Source of the DNA: Pseudomonadota bacterium
GTDB lineage: Bacteria; Pseudomonadota; Gammaproteobacteria; Burkholderiales; Ferrovaceae
Direction of reading: 5' to 3'
NCBI GenBank assembly: GCA_021811145.1
Contig: JAJZPN010000007.1
Location: forward strand, 16,249 to 80,248
DNA: 64,000 bases
Shown: in pieces, positions 9,401 to 18,535 of the stretch
How the letters are laid out: every line of letters starts with the position of its first letter
Numbering within the stretch: the first letter of the stretch is position 1
Made by a program: the position numbers and the translations under genes
The notes under the pieces: model-generated
What the model was told of the DNA's origin: nothing
Seen by the model: the letters and a program-made list of their open reading frames with translations, nothing else
Databases searched by the model: none

Positions 9401-10775
9401 TATCTAAATAAATAGGTTGAGAGAAAACAGTGGGGTAGTTAAGTGTGAGCGATGTACCTTGTCCTTTTACCCGTCCACCATCGTCTCTTAGATCCACGTG
9501 ACCTGTAAAATCATGAATTGCCGGAGCCAATTGATAGGGGTTTGATGCGAATTGGTGTAAATCAAAGGATGCTTGATATTGTCCATTGTTGCTAGGATTA
9601 CCCTGCCAATTAGCATTAAGGTTGTCGATTTCGCCTTGTAATCCCAATTTATACCAAAACTGTCTTTGGCTTTCAGTGAGGGGGATTTGATCAAGGTTAT
9701 TATGAATATCATCCATAACCAATTGATTGGCTGTGACAACATTTTGTTTGTCAGACAACATCACATACATGTTTAGCGGACGAGTTAACTTAATCGTACT
9801 ACTTCCTCCAACCATCAGTTGTTTGGTATTAACCTCAAAACCATTTGTTAATTGATTAAACCCAACATGTCCCTGAATTTCACCTACATTAATATTACTT
9901 AACGCATTAATGAGCCGTCCTTGAATATTATGAAGGTCAATATCTGCTTCGATACCAAACTGTAGATTGTTATGCATCATTAAGATAGCATTGACAGACC
10001 CATATCCTGACTCAATGGGTTTTAATTGATTAAACCATGGAGAAAGAGAGGTTAAATTAAATCGATTTGTCAGCCATTTAACATTTCCCTGCCAAGTGGA
10101 TAAGTTATCTGATTGGCTCCCATAGATATCCCCCTCAAAACTCATCATATCGCCAAAAATGCGATCTGGAATCAGGCTACCTTTGACAAAGTGTCGACTA
10201 CCTGAATTATTTAACTCAAGTGCCACATGATGAAATATGTAATTAGGACTATGAATAAATTGATCAGAGAAAATTAATTTGTTAATAGTAAGGTTACAGT
10301 GGCCTTGTTGGATGAGCCAATGCAAAAAGGGATTCTTGTTGGTATCTGATTTTGGAATGAGTAAAGAAGCTAAATACCATTGCCCTTGTTCGTCCCTTTT
10401 AACGCTTATTTCATCAATAGTAATTTTAAGACGACTAAAATCTAACCTCGCTCGAAAAAGGTTGATTAATGAGAGCCGCGCTTCAAGTTTTGGAACCGTT
10501 AATATGGGTTGTTTTTGTTCGTTATATATTACGATATTGTTAAGTAATACTCCTGGCTGTACCCGCCAAGGCGCATGGTCTATTGAACCTATCGTTATAC
10601 TAAGTCCTGTTGTCTGCTGAAACATATCAACAAGTTGTGGTCGATAACGCTCAGGGTCTCTAAGCGCGAAAGCTTGTAGACCAAACCATATAAGTACAAT
10701 TAACACGAACCCAACCAAGCTGAGTCGCAATAAGTGTTTGGGTAGTGCAAAAATATGTCTTTTCAGTGCATTCAT
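6468..10775 (-). CDS. yhdP: YhdP-family AsmA-like envelope protein
   Basis: A 1,435-residue AsmA-like protein, the longest in the window and somewhat longer than E. coli YhdP (about 1,266). One membrane anchor lies at about residues 15-34. The rest is a long, beta-rich periplasmic body with repeating hydrophobic-polar stretches, matching the DUF3971/AsmA-C architecture. YhdP-type proteins are thought to bridge the inner and outer membranes and carry phospholipids outward. A Ser/Lys/Thr/Asp-rich low-complexity patch near residue 1140 looks like a flexible insertion. It heads the run yhdP-nitrilase-tldD-aroG-DUF4337 and is divergent from ilvE. Confidence 0.9.
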   Translation of the reverse strand: MNALKRHIFALPKHLLRLSLVGFVLIVLIWFGLQAFALRDPERYRPQLVDMFQQTTGLSITIGSIDHAPWRVQPGVLLNNIVIYNEQKQPILTVPKLEARLSLINLFRARLDFSRLKITIDEISVKRDEQGQWYLASLLIPKSDTNKNPFLHWLIQQGHCNLTINKLIFSDQFIHSPNYIFHHVALELNNSGSRHFVKGSLIPDRIFGDMMSFEGDIYGSQSDNLSTWQGNVKWLTNRFNLTSLSPWFNQLKPIESGYGSVNAILMMHNNLQFGIEADIDLHNIQGRLINALSNINVGEIQGHVGFNQLTNGFEVNTKQLMVGGSSTIKLTRPLNMYVMLSDKQNVVTANQLVMDDIHNNLDQIPLTESQRQFWYKLGLQGEIDNLNANWQGNPSNNGQYQASFDLHQFASNPYQLAPAIHDFTGHVDLRDDGGRVKGQGTSLTLNYPTVFSQPIYLDKYAIDTNWIRHAENIALNLNEISLSNNDMAGSFSGNMNLSQNGPGKTQLQGSLQRADISTVWRYMPLTVNQEARDWLKQGLVRGLAKEISFKIDGDLQHFPFVNDQDGVFQVNAKVFDALVNFNSKWPVIDHVGGDFYMRGPSLGFKANTGLILNNQLKEVTLTIADLVHSNEILQVDGKTQSSVKDTLEFIRKSPISEHIHHVTDQLTGAGNGLLSLKMTIPLSHTIDTTLKGDYQFIDAVLDDGKKGIPPINALNGHLYFTETGVSSDELKATVLGGPAQLIFTTNQDHATVLKAQGRADASTLYGVYGNTFLKNVSGQSDWTAAITFTANKTDVLLDSKALLVNEPVNIHLSTRPDGLIDLALNGNTSIKGLTILFPNPMLSSLDSSVDWNGHVILSQKNDQVSFSLAALVLKKPVTMTVKGSLSHLLVADLSGHTDIASLSRLGMQKLQNISEGGFDWHARFEKRQQQTTITFTSNLKGTSILGPEPYQKTITQTLPLTVVIEPLESGRTAMSLNIDSWFGVKVFYESKNDGSFNATRGVINMGGPYLGQVGPGFSLTGRLDNSNLDELISYWNQHQNQWQTDSGITKTNSSSSKNNLFGEISAIDLNINKVIWRNREWLAHHLRANWQDPQWSIALRGEQLNGSINWIKEGKGAVKAVFTQLVVPDTIKKKDSTTDGTDTTKPHKKHRSTDLSTLKDLTKMPDIELSADHCQFGKKSFSHLEFSAKGQDNIWHINRLLALAEGGELRGNGQWTGTVDQETKTELTVEIEAKNLGEFLTALGYDKLMSRGDGKIRANLSWMGGPKDYDFDYSSGTMNLDLQDGQFSKVDPGGAGRIIGLLSLQSLPRRITLNFHDIFSQGFAFDTVKGDFSIHEGVLSTPDFVMSGPAARVKLTGQIDVPNETSDLIAKVDPAVGGDLSLAGTLIGGPVVGAATYLVQKILRNPLDKVLSYQYRIRGDWDNPQIDSVNGDTVN

Positions 10776-10892
10776 AACAAAGCAATTATAACGGTTTTAT
10801 TGTGCATCAACCCGCCACAATAAGGAATAAGTATTGGCTAGGAGAATACGTGAACTTCCGCTAAAATAGAGATTTTGTACTGGGAGTGCTCT

Positions 10893-11819
10893 ATGTCGAT
10901 GTCTGACCGCGATGGATTGATCTGGCAAGATGGTCAACTGATACCCTGGCGTACAGCTAATACGCATGTTTTAACTCATTCACTACATTATGGTATGGCT
11001 GTATTTGAGGGGGTGCGTGCCTATAACACGGCACAAGGACCTGCTATATTTCGCCTTAGAGAACATACTGAACGCTTATTTCGTTCAGCCCACATTCTTC
11101 AGATTCCTATGCCCTTTTCTATTGATGAGGTAATGGATGCCCAACTCACGACTGTTCGTGAAAACTCTCTCAAGGAGTGTTACATACGACCATTGGTGTT
11201 TCTAGGTTCTGAAAAGATGGGTGTATCACCAAGAGGTGCGAAAACACACATTACTATTGCTGCTTGGCCTTGGGGTGCTTACTTAGGAGAAGAAGCCATT
11301 GAGAAAGGAATTCGTGTAAAAACCTCCTCTTACACCAGACATCACCCCAATATTACTATGTGTAAAGCTAAAGCATCGGGTAACTATATGAACTCTATCC
11401 TTGCTAATAATGAAGCCATTACAGATGGTTATGATGAAGCATTATTATTAGATGTGGATGGGTTTGTGGCAGAAGGTTCTGGTGAAAATATTTTCATTGT
11501 AAGAAAAGGCGTCATTTATACACCTGACCTATCCAGCGCATTAGAAGGAATTACACGCGATACCATTATTCAATTAGCCCATGAAATGAACTTTACAGTC
11601 ATTGAAAGACGAATTTCTAGAGATGAACTATATAGTGCAGACGAAGCCTTCTTTACTGGTACTGCGGCAGAAGTCACTCCTATTCGTGAAGTGGATAATA
11701 GAGTGATTGGTCAAGGTATGCGTGGGCCCATTACCCGAGCACTACAAAGTAAATACTTTGAAGTGGTAACAGGTCAAAGTACCCAACATCAACATTGGTT
11801 AAGTCACGTAGGAGAATAA
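10893..11819 (+). CDS. ilvE: Branched-chain amino acid aminotransferase
   Basis: PLP enzyme (fold type IV) that interconverts Leu, Ile and Val with their 2-oxo acids using glutamate/2-oxoglutarate. The PLP lysine is K160 in KASGNY, and EGSGEN (194-199) and GTAAEVTPIREVD are family signatures. The reading frame is open upstream to a TTG at 10875, but I start at ATG 10893 because GGGAG lies 7-11 bases before it, giving 308 residues starting MSMSDRDG. The zinc-finger gene starts 2 bases after the stop and waaF follows: an ilvE-zf-waaF set widely conserved in betaproteobacteria. Confidence 0.95.
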   Translation: MSMSDRDGLIWQDGQLIPWRTANTHVLTHSLHYGMAVFEGVRAYNTAQGPAIFRLREHTERLFRSAHILQIPMPFSIDEVMDAQLTTVRENSLKECYIRPLVFLGSEKMGVSPRGAKTHITIAAWPWGAYLGEEAIEKGIRVKTSSYTRHHPNITMCKAKASGNYMNSILANNEAITDGYDEALLLDVDGFVAEGSGENIFIVRKGVIYTPDLSSALEGITRDTIIQLAHEMNFTVIERRISRDELYSADEAFFTGTAAEVTPIREVDNRVIGQGMRGPITRALQSKYFEVVTGQSTQHQHWLSHVGE

Positions 11820-11821
11820 AC

Positions 11822-12025
11822 ATGTCTGAAGGAAAAGCTTTGGATCAACAGGTTATTCTGGTAAGTGAAAAAGATTTGCCTCTACATTGCCCCCAGCCTG
11901 CCGTAGCCTTGTGGAATACCCATCCACGTGTATTTTTAGACATCACCAAAACAGGGCATGCTCAATGCCCTTACTGTGGTACTAAATACGAATGGCAAGG
12001 GCCTCTGCCTAAAGCTCAGCATTGA
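11822..12025 (+). CDS. Small zinc-finger (zf-CHCC type) protein
   Basis: A 67-residue cytoplasmic protein with one zinc-binding domain: a Cys in LHCPQPAVALW, a His in NTHPRVFLDI and a CPYC pair, the C-x-H-x-C-x2-C layout of the zf-CHCC family (related to the NDUFS6 zinc domain of complex I). The ATG at 11822 is chosen over an upstream in-frame start at 11795 that would run into ilvE. The TGA stop (12023-12025) overlaps the TTG start of waaF. Function in bacteria is not established; its steady place between ilvE and waaF is the main clue. Confidence 0.85.
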   Translation: MSEGKALDQQVILVSEKDLPLHCPQPAVALWNTHPRVFLDITKTGHAQCPYCGTKYEWQGPLPKAQH

Positions 12026-13029
12026 AAAGAATACTTATTATTGGCGCCTCTTGGGTTGGCGATGCAGTTCTTAGCCAACCCCTCATGAGACAGTTAAAAT
12101 CCACATCATCATGTACCATTGATGTCTTGGCCCCCTCTTGGACAAAGGGTGTTTTAGAGAGAATCCCTGAGGTTGATCATATTATAGACAGCCCACTCAT
12201 TCACAAACAGCTTAATATTCGTGGTTTGTGGCGTGTTGCTCGTTTGTTAGCAAATAACTATGACAAAGCCATTCTTCTTCCCAACTCATTTAAGTCAGCA
12301 CTTATTCCTTGGCTGGCTCACATCCCAGTCAGAGTGGGTTATAAACGAGAAGGAAGAAGCATCTTACTCAATCATGCCATAACACTTAATACCCAGCGTC
12401 ACCCTCTTATGGTGGAACGGTTTTTAGCCCTTTCTGAGAGTGAGTTTGAATTTAATGAGGCGCTCTATCCTCTACTCACTCCTGATTTACTCAATCAGCA
12501 GGAACTCATTCACGCCTATCATCTTAACCTTGATTTACCTATTATTGTTCTTTGCCCTGGTGCAGAATACGGTCCTGCTAAACGTTGGCCAACCTCACAT
12601 TATCGTCAGTTAGCTACTCAACTCTTGGCACAAAACAAACAAATTTGGATTATGGGGTCCAATAAAGACAAAGCCATTGCAGAGGAAATAATGCAGGGGA
12701 TAACAAGCAAGCAAATAACCAATTTGTGCGGAGTAACTAATTTAGCTCAAGCTGTGGATTTGATGGCACTGGCAGAAGCTGTAGTAACAAATGACTCAGG
12801 ATTAATGCATATTGCTGCAGCACTTAAACGACCTACAGTTGCCCTTTTTGGCTCATCTAGCCCTCAATTTACTCCACCACTTTACTCTCAAGCTCGAGTA
12901 GTGAGCTTAAATTTATCATGTAGCCCATGTTTTAAAAGGGAATGCCCGCTAGGACACTTAAAATGTTTGACTGACATCAGTCCGCAACACACTATCGACG
13001 AATTGAATGCATTAATTCGTTATACTTAA
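12022..13029 (+). CDS. waaF: ADP-heptose:LPS heptosyltransferase II
   Basis: Glycosyltransferase family 9 enzyme that adds the second L-glycero-D-manno-heptose to the LPS inner core at the cytoplasmic face of the inner membrane. The N-terminal IIGASWVGDAVLSQPL and the later PGAEYGPAKRWP and NDSGLMHIAAAL motifs are characteristic of WaaF. It has 335 residues. The start must be non-ATG: a TTG at 12022 overlaps the previous gene's TGA, and the next in-frame Met lies beyond the conserved ASWVGD motif. The 3' end overlaps the convergent mocA-like gene by 38 bases. Confidence 0.94.
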   Translation: MKRILIIGASWVGDAVLSQPLMRQLKSTSSCTIDVLAPSWTKGVLERIPEVDHIIDSPLIHKQLNIRGLWRVARLLANNYDKAILLPNSFKSALIPWLAHIPVRVGYKREGRSILLNHAITLNTQRHPLMVERFLALSESEFEFNEALYPLLTPDLLNQQELIHAYHLNLDLPIIVLCPGAEYGPAKRWPTSHYRQLATQLLAQNKQIWIMGSNKDKAIAEEIMQGITSKQITNLCGVTNLAQAVDLMALAEAVVTNDSGLMHIAAALKRPTVALFGSSSPQFTPPLYSQARVVSLNLSCSPCFKRECPLGHLKCLTDISPQHTIDELNALIRYT

Positions 13030-13591
13030 CCCAATCTTGTGTCTCGTCAATATCAAAAGTAATACCTTGATCCTCAGTATCTATCCATGTCACTTGAGCA
13101 GACTGTTCATCTACTATATTTCTTAAACCAACATCACCATTTAAAGACTGAATAGCTGATAAATATTCTCGTCCAACCCCCACAGGATTCCCTCTTTTAC
13201 CCTTAAACCTGGGTACAACCAATTGATTGCCTTGAGCCAAATAACAGAGAATCTGATCAATTGTAGAACGGCTGACTAGTGGCATATCTCCCAAAGCAAT
13301 AAGCCAGGAGTGAGAGTCAGTGGTAGCGTGAACTAAATGCTTTAGTGATTCGGAGAACGATGGAGATTCACTCACTATTTTTACCTGATAGCCTAAATGA
13401 CATAAACCGGGTAGTAAAGACAGTTGATTGGCATTAATAATAGCCCACTTAACTGATAAATGAGAATACTGCTGAGCGGTATTAATAGCCAAATAGTCAC
13501 TATTTCTATCAATGAGTAATAGTTTATTTTTACCAAAACGACGGCTTGAGCCTGCTGCCATCAATAATAAGGCGCAAGTAAAATCACTCAT
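12992..13591 (-). CDS. MocA-like nucleotidyltransferase (molybdopterin cytidylyl/guanylyltransferase family)
   Basis: NTP-transferase family protein (199 residues) with the N-terminal nucleotide loop LLMAAGSSRRFGKNKLL at about residues 9-25, then ALGDMPLVS and FKGKRGNPVG, as in MobA/MocA proteins that attach CMP or GMP to molybdopterin. It overlaps the upstream xdhC-like gene by one base, and that pairing points to maturation of a xanthine-oxidase-family molybdoenzyme (MCD cofactor). No such enzyme is in this window. CTP versus GTP specificity cannot be read with confidence. Confidence 0.82.
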   Translation of the reverse strand: MSDFTCALLLMAAGSSRRFGKNKLLLIDRNSDYLAINTAQQYSHLSVKWAIINANQLSLLPGLCHLGYQVKIVSESPSFSESLKHLVHATTDSHSWLIALGDMPLVSRSTIDQILCYLAQGNQLVVPRFKGKRGNPVGVGREYLSAIQSLNGDVGLRNIVDEQSAQVTWIDTEDQGITFDIDETQDWVKYNELMHSIRR

Positions 13592-14535
13592 TACAGTTCA
13601 ATGCCGTTTTTAATCGCTGTAATTTGCGACAAAATGGCTATTGCAATTTCAGGAGGAGTTTTGCTACCAATGGACAACCCAACTGGTCCTTTCAATTTTG
13701 CTAATTGAGTTGAATTTAAATCAAAGCTTTCCAATCGTGTACGTCGCGCTTGTTGGGTTTTTTTTGAGCCCACTGCCCCAACAAAAAAAGCCGGTGAGAT
13801 GAGGGCCTCAAGCAAAGCTAAATCGTCTTGTTTTAAGTCATGTGTTAAAGCGACAATTGCCGTGTGCAGATCGGGTTGTTGCTCTCGTATAAAATCATCT
13901 GGCATGAGGGAACTCACTTCAACATCTTGGATTGGCCAGTTACGTCTAATTTCTTCTCTTGGATCACAAACAAGAACATGATAATCAAGTGCTTGAGCCA
14001 TTTGTGTTAAATAAATACCAATTTGATTAGCACCAATAATTAGCAGCCGGTAACGAGGTCCAAACACAACCTCTAATTGTTGATCTTGCCAATTCACCTT
14101 AGGCGTATATTTCGTAATAGGAGTTAACTTCACTTCCCCTGTTGTTAGTGATAATTGGCGTAGTACTTTACTCCTTGAATTGATAAGAGCGCATAAAGAT
14201 GAGAGTTGACTGTGTTCAGTTAAGGGTTCAATAACAAGTTCAATGGTGCCGCCACAGGGTAATAAATAACGTAAGGCCTGATTTTTATCTATTCCATAGC
14301 TTAAAAATTGAGGGAGTAGCAGAGGGTTTTCTCTAACATAGGATACTAACTGATCTTCAACACAACCACCCGATACAGAGCCAATTATATCTCCCTCATC
14401 CGTTAATCCCAAAAGTGAGCCCGCTGAACGAGGTGCAGAGCCTACTGTACTGACTAAAGTAACCAAATAACAACGACGCTTTTCTTGTAACCAACGAGTT
14501 AGCGTTTCTAAAACCAACAAATCCGCACTGTCCAT
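13591..14535 (-). CDS. XdhC/CoxI-family molybdoenzyme maturation factor
   Basis: XdhC/CoxI proteins bind molybdenum cofactor and aid its sulfuration and insertion into xanthine dehydrogenase or CO-dehydrogenase-type enzymes. The 314-residue protein has the N-terminal XdhC domain with TVGSAPRSAGS (about 30-40) and SGGCVE (55-60), then a C-terminal Rossmann domain starting RLLIIGANQIGIYL and ending with GAVGSKKTQQARRTRL and GLSIGSKTPPEIA. It sits between alr (15 bases upstream) and the mocA-like gene. The client enzyme must be elsewhere or absent. Confidence 0.88.
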   Translation of the reverse strand: MDSADLLVLETLTRWLQEKRRCYLVTLVSTVGSAPRSAGSLLGLTDEGDIIGSVSGGCVEDQLVSYVRENPLLLPQFLSYGIDKNQALRYLLPCGGTIELVIEPLTEHSQLSSLCALINSRSKVLRQLSLTTGEVKLTPITKYTPKVNWQDQQLEVVFGPRYRLLIIGANQIGIYLTQMAQALDYHVLVCDPREEIRRNWPIQDVEVSSLMPDDFIREQQPDLHTAIVALTHDLKQDDLALLEALISPAFFVGAVGSKKTQQARRTRLESFDLNSTQLAKLKGPVGLSIGSKTPPEIAIAILSQITAIKNGIEL

Positions 14536-14550
14536 ATTTTTCTTTATGTA

Positions 14551-15612
14551 TTAACTATTAACTCTAGCTGGTCTATGAGTATGACAAAGTAATTCATAAG
14601 CCAACGTACCTGAGCATTCAGCCACTTCTGCCACACTAATATTATCTCCCCATAACTCTACAACAGCTCCTAATTGCACATCAGTATGTTGTGTCACATC
14701 AACAGTAATCATATCCATGGATACCCTACCTATTAACGAGACTCTTTTGCCATTAATCCATACTGGCGTGCCATTTTTTGCTGTTCGTGGATAACCATCC
14801 GCATAACCACAAGCAACCGTTGCAACTCGCGTAGGCTGCGAAGCTGTAAATGTACTGCCATACCCCACCGACTCTCCTGCTTCAATCCAACGTAAAGCAA
14901 TCACTTCCGATGTCAGTTTCATCACTGGCTTTAATCCCACTTCAGCAGCCTTGCGTCCCAGTGGATCCACACCATACAGCATAAGTCCAGGACGTGCCCA
15001 GTTAGATCGTAGGTGATGATGAAGCATAATAGCAGCCGAGTTAGCCACGCTTCCTTCACTACATAATGTATTTAAAACTCGATTAAATCGTTCCATAGGT
15101 AATTGGACTAATTCAGGTTCAATGGTGTCTGCATTGGCAAAATGCGTCATCAGTACATCAATTGATAAGCTATTAGGAGTGTTACTATTGTTGATTAAAT
15201 TGTTAATCTCTTTTTCTTGAAAACCTAAGCGATGCATTCCTGTATCAAGCTTTAACCAAACACCCTGTGATGAGGCTACCTCAGTCCACCAAGCATATTG
15301 CTCAATTTGATGAATCACGGGTGTCAATTGATGGTGAAGATAATCAGGTATTTCTTGGGCTGAAAAAGGTCCCTCCAATAAAACAATGGGATGAGTTATC
15401 CCCCCTTCTCGCAGTACAACTGCTTCCTCAAGACAGGCAACGGCAAATCCTTCTACATACTCTGCCAATTGTTGCGCCACTAACAGATCACCATGGCCAT
15501 AAGCATTGGCCTTAACAACAGCCAATAACTTACCACCATGAAGTTGTCGGGCAAGTTTACAATTGTGAACAATATTATTTAAATTAATAGCAATCTTGGC
15601 AGGACGTGTCAT
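14551..15612 (-). CDS. alr: Alanine racemase
   Basis: PLP enzyme (fold type III) making D-alanine for peptidoglycan. The PLP lysine is K34 in VVKANAYGHG, and the second catalytic base is Y251 in VGYGSTF. RVSMDMITVD and the C-terminal YELLCHTHRPAR region are also present. Length (353) is normal. It is first in the minus-strand run alr-xdhC-mocA, which is unusual company. The gap to the divergent YheT-like gene is 69 bases and contains two TATAAT-like sequences, but I see no convincing -35 partners. Confidence 0.96.
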   Translation of the reverse strand: MTRPAKIAINLNNIVHNCKLARQLHGGKLLAVVKANAYGHGDLLVAQQLAEYVEGFAVACLEEAVVLREGGITHPIVLLEGPFSAQEIPDYLHHQLTPVIHQIEQYAWWTEVASSQGVWLKLDTGMHRLGFQEKEINNLINNSNTPNSLSIDVLMTHFANADTIEPELVQLPMERFNRVLNTLCSEGSVANSAAIMLHHHLRSNWARPGLMLYGVDPLGRKAAEVGLKPVMKLTSEVIALRWIEAGESVGYGSTFTASQPTRVATVACGYADGYPRTAKNGTPVWINGKRVSLIGRVSMDMITVDVTQHTDVQLGAVVELWGDNISVAEVAECSGTLAYELLCHTHRPARVNS

Positions 15613-15681
15613 AATTCACGTAGTACCTTTTATATAATCTTACAATTCTATAATCTTAAACATCTTTTTGCATTGTCGCCA

Positions 15682-16653
15682 ATGATGTCTAATTTTTCTT
15701 TCGAACACTTTACCACTTCGTGGTGGTTAAAACAGCCACATATTCACACTATTTACGGTGCACGCTACGTTCCCTGCCCTCATATTCCTTGGCTAAGAAA
15801 AACTGTCACTACACCTGACCATGATTTCCTAGATATTGATTATATGGAGCATCCTAACGCTCAGGCCATCGTAGTACTGATCCATGGATTAGAAGGAAAC
15901 AGTCAGTCACGCTATATTAGAAGTCTTGCTCACACCGCAATTCAAGCCGGCTTTCATGTGGTTGCCCCAAACCTACGCGGTTGTAGCGGCCAAATTAATC
16001 ATATGCCACGCTTATACCATGCAGGAGACAGTAAAGAATTGGACTGGCTTATCCCTCTTATTAGTAAGTCATATCCTGATTTACCTATTTTTATAGTGGG
16101 CTTTTCACTTGGCGCTAATATTTTGTTGAAATGGTTGTCTGAAAACCCCACTATTTCATCAATCAACGCTGCCATCGCCATTGCTCCACCTCTTGATTTG
16201 GAGACCGTGGCCGCAACACTCAATCAAGGCTTTAACCGCGTATATACTTATCATTTTTTAAGTACTTTAAAACCCAAAGCGCGACTTAAGGCCAAACAAT
16301 TTCCTGGTCTATTTGACTTAAAAAAAGTGTTAGCTGCAAAAAATATGTTTGAATTTGATGAATACTTTATGGCACCGCTGCACGGGTTTAAAGGAGCCAG
16401 AGATTATTGGCACCAATCAAGCGCAGGCCCTCATTTAAATAGTATTTCTATACCCACACTGCTTGTTATGAGTGAAGATGATCCCTTTATACCCAGTCAT
16501 CTTATTCCCCATCATTCCCAGCTCTCCCACTCTACTCAACTTATTACAACGCAATATGGTGGACATGTGGGATTTGTAAATGGTCGATTTCCTGGGTTTT
16601 TACAATGGATACCCGATATAATAATGTCATACTGCAAATCATTTAATGATTAA
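15682..16653 (+). CDS. YheT-family alpha/beta hydrolase
   Basis: Alpha/beta hydrolase of the YheT/UPF0017 family, substrate unknown. The nucleophile elbow GFSLGAN places the catalytic Ser at S142; LIHGLEGNSQSRYIR forms the oxyanion region, and late SEDDPFIP and YGGHVGF give the likely Asp and His. The frame is open from a TTG at 15673, but I prefer the ATG pair at 15682/15685, giving about 323 residues. No clear Shine-Dalgarno is visible, so the start is uncertain by a few codons. It precedes the phosphomannomutase gene by 26 bases. Confidence 0.88.
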   Translation: MMSNFSFEHFTTSWWLKQPHIHTIYGARYVPCPHIPWLRKTVTTPDHDFLDIDYMEHPNAQAIVVLIHGLEGNSQSRYIRSLAHTAIQAGFHVVAPNLRGCSGQINHMPRLYHAGDSKELDWLIPLISKSYPDLPIFIVGFSLGANILLKWLSENPTISSINAAIAIAPPLDLETVAATLNQGFNRVYTYHFLSTLKPKARLKAKQFPGLFDLKKVLAAKNMFEFDEYFMAPLHGFKGARDYWHQSSAGPHLNSISIPTLLVMSEDDPFIPSHLIPHHSQLSHSTQLITTQYGGHVGFVNGRFPGFLQWIPDIIMSYCKSFND

Positions 16654-16679
16654 ACTTAATTTATATTGGGAATAGAATA

Positions 16680-18053
16680 ATGAGTGTAGCAAAAGAAATC
16701 TTTAAAGCGTATGACATTCGTGGCATTGTCGATAAGCAACTCACTACAGATTCTGTATTGTTAATTGGGAGAGCTATCGGAAGTGAAGCCAAATCAAAAG
16801 GCCTAAAAGACATCGTTATTGGTCGCGATGGACGGCTCTCTGGCCCCCATCTCAGTGCTGCCCTATCACAGGGGCTGCAAGAATCTGGCTTAAATGTAAT
16901 TGACGTGGGGATGGTTGCTACACCCATGCTCTACTTTGCTGCCTACCATTGGGCAAATTTTACAGGCGTGATGGTTACAGGTTCGCACAACCCTCCTGAA
17001 TATAACGGTTTTAAAATTGTATTGGGTGGTGAAACCTTATCTGGAGAAACCATACAAGCACTCCGTTTACGTATTGAAAACAATCAATTTATCTCTGAAT
17101 CAGGAAGCTATCGACAAGCAGAGATTGATCACCTTTACTTATCAACCATCACCAGCGATATACATCTTGGCAAACCTCTAAAGATTGTAGTTGATTGTGG
17201 CAGCGGAATTCCGGGACGTTTTGCACCAAGCTTGTACAAACAATTGGGATGTGAAGTCATTGAATTGTATTGTGAGGTAGATGGCCATTTCCCACATCAC
17301 CACCCTGACCCCTCTCAACCAGAAAACTTAGTCGATTTAATCGAATGTGTAAAACGAGAAAAAGCCGATCTAGGTTTAGCTTTTGATGGCGATGGAGATC
17401 GATTGGGGGTAGTGACTGCCTCGGGAGAAGTTATTTTCCCCGACAGACAATTAATGTTATTTGCACAGGATGTCCTATCAAGAAATCCTGGTGCCAATAT
17501 TCTTTTTGATGTGAAATGCACACGACATTTATTTGCTTGGATTAGACAATTTAAGGGTGAACCCATTATTTGGAAAACCGGACATTCTCTGATAAAAGCA
17601 AAAATGAAAGAAACACAGGCTCTTTTGGCAGGTGAAATGAGTGGTCATGTGTTTTTTAAAGAACGCTGGTATGGCTTTGATGATGGCCTTTACGCAGGGG
17701 CCAGGCTACTAGAAATTTTAAGCCGCACTGATAATCCCTCACATACACTAGAGTCGTTACCTAATAGTATCTGTACGCCTGAATTACAAATCAAACTGCA
17801 AGAGGGGGAAAACAAAACCCTTATTACTCTGTTACAAGAGCAAGGTAAATTTGATGGGGCGCAGGATATTCTCACTTTAGACGGTGTTCGAGTTGAGTAT
17901 CAAGACGGGTTTGGCCTAGCTCGTTCTAGTAACACGACTCCCGTTGTGGTTTTACGATTTGAAGCAGATAGTCTCGATGCACTCAATCGTATCAAAGAAG
18001 ACTTTAGAGAAAATATTTTAAAAGTTTTTCCTAGCGCACAACTTCCCTACTAG
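16680..18053 (+). CDS. algC: Phosphomannomutase/phosphoglucomutase
   Basis: Interconverts hexose 6- and 1-phosphates for nucleotide-sugar synthesis (LPS core, exopolysaccharide, glycogen). The phosphoserine loop [11 protein letters not shown] puts the catalytic Ser at S102; the metal loop DGDGDR is at 236-241; and [13 protein letters not shown] is the sugar-binding loop. The 457 residues and motif set fit the AlgC-like PMM/PGM class. Its TAG stop interlocks with the TAG of the convergent ispF in CTAG (18050-18053). Confidence 0.93.
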   Translation: MSVAKEIFKAYDIRGIVDKQLTTDSVLLIGRAIGSEAKSKGLKDIVIGRDGRLSGPHLSAALSQGLQESGLNVIDVGMVATPMLYFAAYHWANFTGVMVTGSHNPPEYNGFKIVLGGETLSGETIQALRLRIENNQFISESGSYRQAEIDHLYLSTITSDIHLGKPLKIVVDCGSGIPGRFAPSLYKQLGCEVIELYCEVDGHFPHHHPDPSQPENLVDLIECVKREKADLGLAFDGDGDRLGVVTASGEVIFPDRQLMLFAQDVLSRNPGANILFDVKCTRHLFAWIRQFKGEPIIWKTGHSLIKAKMKETQALLAGEMSGHVFFKERWYGFDDGLYAGARLLEILSRTDNPSHTLESLPNSICTPELQIKLQEGENKTLITLLQEQGKFDGAQDILTLDGVRVEYQDGFGLARSSNTTPVVVLRFEADSLDALNRIKEDFRENILKVFPSAQLPY

Positions 18054-18535
18054 AGAATTTGCTGGCACAGGCATATTGCCTGTGCTGCAATCCCTTCCCC
18101 TCTTCCTGTAAAGCCTAATTTTTCTGTGGTTGTGGCTTTAATATTAATATCACCTGAATCAATTACCAAATCCTCTGATAAATTAGAGATCATTTGTTGA
18201 ATAAAGGGAGCCATTTTAGGAGCCTGAGCAATGATAGTAATATCCACATTGACAACAGACCAACCTAAGGATTTCACTAAAGATACAACATGACGTAATA
18301 ACTGGCGGCTATCTGCCCCACGAAAACGCTCATCTGTATCAGGAAAATGTCGACCAATATCCCCAAGTGCCACTGCCCCTAATAATGCATCACAAAGAGC
18401 ATGAATCAATACATCAGCATCGGAATGGCCCATTAAACCCAAATGATAAGGAATGGTCACACCACCAATAATTAGCTGACGATTTTCTACCAAAGCATGA
18501 ACGTCAAACCCCTGACCTACCCGTATTTTATTCAT
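18050..18535 (-). CDS. ispF: 2-C-methyl-D-erythritol 2,4-cyclodiphosphate synthase
   Basis: Cyclises CDP-ME 2-phosphate to MEcPP with loss of CMP in the non-mevalonate isoprenoid pathway; a trimeric zinc enzyme. Visible motifs are GQGFDVHAL (metal Asp and His near the N-terminus), [29 protein letters not shown] and the C-terminal [18 protein letters not shown]. It has 161 residues. The start overlaps ispD by 8 bases, so the two are translationally coupled. The pathway steps before and after are not in the window. Confidence 0.97.
   Translation of the reverse strand: MNKIRVGQGFDVHALVENRQLIIGGVTIPYHLGLMGHSDADVLIHALCDALLGAVALGDIGRHFPDTDERFRGADSRQLLRHVVSLVKSLGWSVVNVDITIIAQAPKMAPFIQQMISNLSEDLVIDSGDINIKATTTEKLGFTGRGEGIAAQAICLCQQIL

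Noticed and set aside
10279..10620. Antisense frame of 113 codons inside yhdP
   Set aside because: It lies wholly within yhdP, has no ribosome site or family resemblance, and similar shadows occur in dnaK, amiC and others.
15613..15681. Two TATAAT-like sequences between alr and the YheT-like gene as promoters
   Set aside because: Neither has a reasonable -35 at 16-18 bases; AT-rich background explains them.
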